From an uncultured Clostridium sp. (GTDB lineage Bacteria; Bacillota; Clostridia; Lachnospirales; Lachnospiraceae), in NCBI GenBank assembly GCA_945946715.1, contig CAMEWU010000028.1:1-15825 (forward strand): DNA of 15,825 nucleotides, given 5' to 3'. The notes under the pieces were generated by a model. The model ran no database searches. It had not been told where the DNA came from and saw only the letters and a list, made by a program, of their open reading frames with translations. This document shows positions 15,022 through 15,825 of the stretch, one piece after another (the first letter of the stretch is position 1; each line of letters starts with the position of its first letter). A program made the position numbers and the translations under genes.

Positions 15022-15069
15022 TTACTTCAATCAATTTAAGTAATCACTATATATCTGCACAATGTGCAG
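15021..15069 (+). other. Two small hairpins between ilvN and ilvC
   Basis: Hairpin 1: ATTACTT (15021-15027) with AAGTAAT (15038-15044), 10-nt loop, starting at the last base of the ilvN stop codon. Hairpin 2: CTGCAC (15055-15060), loop AAT, GTGCAG (15064-15069), followed six bases later by TTTTTCTATT. Hairpin 2 is a weak terminator-like or RNA-processing candidate; six unpaired bases before the T run make full termination unlikely. Confidence 0.5.
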
Positions 15070-15103
15070 CCAACATTTTTCTATTACAGGAGGAAGTAAG
15101 AAA

Positions 15104-15825
15104 ATGGCAAAGATTTTTTATCAGGAAGATTGTAACTTATCGTTATTGGACGGCAAGACAATTGCAGTCATTGGTTATGGCAGTCAGGGACATGCACATG
15201 CTTTGAATGCAAAGGAATCTGGTTGCAATGTAATTATTGGTTTGTATGAAGGCAGCAAGTCCTGGGCAAAGGCAGAAGCACAGGGATTTGAAGTATATAC
15301 AGCAGCAGAAGCAGCTAAGAGAGCAGACATTATTATGATTTTGATTAATGATGAGTTGCAGGCAGATATGTACAAGAAGGATATCGAGCCGAATTTGGAA
15401 GCAGGCAACATGCTGATGTTCGCACATGGTTTCAATATTCATTATGGTTGTATCGTACCTCCAAAGGATGTAGATGTAACTATGATTGCGCCTAAGGGAC
15501 CTGGACATACTGTACGTTCTGAGTATCAGGCTGGCAAGGGCGTTCCTTGTCTGATTGCTGTTGAACAGGATGCAACCGGTAAGGCACAGGATATTGCACT
15601 TGCATATGCGTTGGCAATTGGTGGAGCAAGAGCCGGTGTATTGGAGACTACTTTCCGTACAGAGACAGAGACAGATTTGTTTGGTGAGCAGGCAGTTCTT
15701 TGTGGTGGTGTTTGCGCATTAATGCAGGCTGGTTTCGAGACTCTGGTTGAGGCTGGATATGATCCGAGAAACGCTTACTTCGAGTGTATCCATGAGATGA
15801 AACTGATCGTAGACTTGATCTACCA
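15104..15825 (+). CDS. ilvC: Ketol-acid reductoisomerase, 5' part (runs off window end)
   Basis: It converts acetolactate or acetohydroxybutyrate to the dihydroxy acids of valine and isoleucine synthesis using NAD(P)H and Mg2+ (family knowledge). The first 240 residues are present out of roughly 330 for class I enzymes. Seen: the dinucleotide fold GYGSQGHAHALN with GxGxxG at 24-29; cofactor-specificity loop LYEGSKS (47-53); the substrate-region motif IAPKGPGHTVR; and the metal ligands D191 and E195 in TETETDLFGEQ. AGGAGG (15088-15093), ten bases before the ATG, gives a strong ribosome binding site. Codon choice looks biased toward fewer synonyms (GCA, AAG, GGT, GTA frequent), consistent with high expression. 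It is co-transcribed with ilvN. Confidence 0.97.
   Translation, partial: MAKIFYQEDCNLSLLDGKTIAVIGYGSQGHAHALNAKESGCNVIIGLYEGSKSWAKAEAQGFEVYTAAEAAKRADIIMILINDELQADMYKKDIEPNLEAGNMLMFAHGFNIHYGCIVPPKDVDVTMIAPKGPGHTVRSEYQAGKGVPCLIAVEQDATGKAQDIALAYALAIGGARAGVLETTFRTETETDLFGEQAVLCGGVCALMQAGFETLVEAGYDPRNAYFECIHEMKLIVDLIY

Noticed and set aside
15143..15508. Minus-strand open frames inside ilvC
   Set aside because: Antisense shadows of ilvC; the plus strand has strong conserved motifs.

Overview
The window looks like chromosomal core DNA of a low-to-mid GC Firmicute, most likely a clostridial anaerobe of the Lachnospiraceae type. Supporting signs are strong AGGAG-type ribosome binding sites, several TTG/GTG starts, sigma-A-like promoters with 17-18 nt spacers, and a short methionine synthase without its reactivation domain. 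The species assignment is inference. There are no rRNA or tRNA genes, CRISPR arrays, insertion sequences or phage structural genes, and no gene-free stretch over about 220 bases.

Layout. (1) 1-2729: the 3' end of typA/bipA converges on a minus-strand operon of a YqeM-like SAM methyltransferase and hslO (Hsp33), with a two-way terminator between them. (2) 2735-4588: the methyltransferase promoter lies back to back with the promoter of a two-helix membrane protein whose acidic tail is built from 18-bp repeats. That gene converges on a small membrane-anchored acidic protein read from a TTG start. (3) 4680-7425: a membrane-anchored C39-like cysteine peptidase and a membrane-embedded MutS-family ATPase form a probable two-gene operon. 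(4) 7486-9756: an unrecognised 697-residue soluble protein has its own promoter and terminator. (5) 9865-11906: a divergent pair, both apparently pseudoenzymes. One is a shortened CbiET-like (cobalamin biosynthesis) protein with a ruined SAM-binding motif; the other is a GH25 lysozyme-like protein in which all four usual catalytic acidic positions are changed. (6) 11917-15825: a cobalamin-dependent methionine synthase, then ilvN (acetolactate synthase small subunit) and the 5' part of ilvC (ketol-acid reductoisomerase), each transcription unit with a good promoter.

Functionally, the flanks are housekeeping: translation stress (TypA), redox chaperone (Hsp33), methionine synthesis, and the start of a branched-chain amino acid operon. 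The middle, about 2.8-11.9 kb, is lineage-type material of unclear role. The best candidates for something undescribed are the divergent pseudoenzyme pair, the 697-residue orphan, and the peptidase/MutS-like membrane operon. Several starts were moved from the longest possible ORF because promoter and ribosome-binding-site positions argue against the longer versions.
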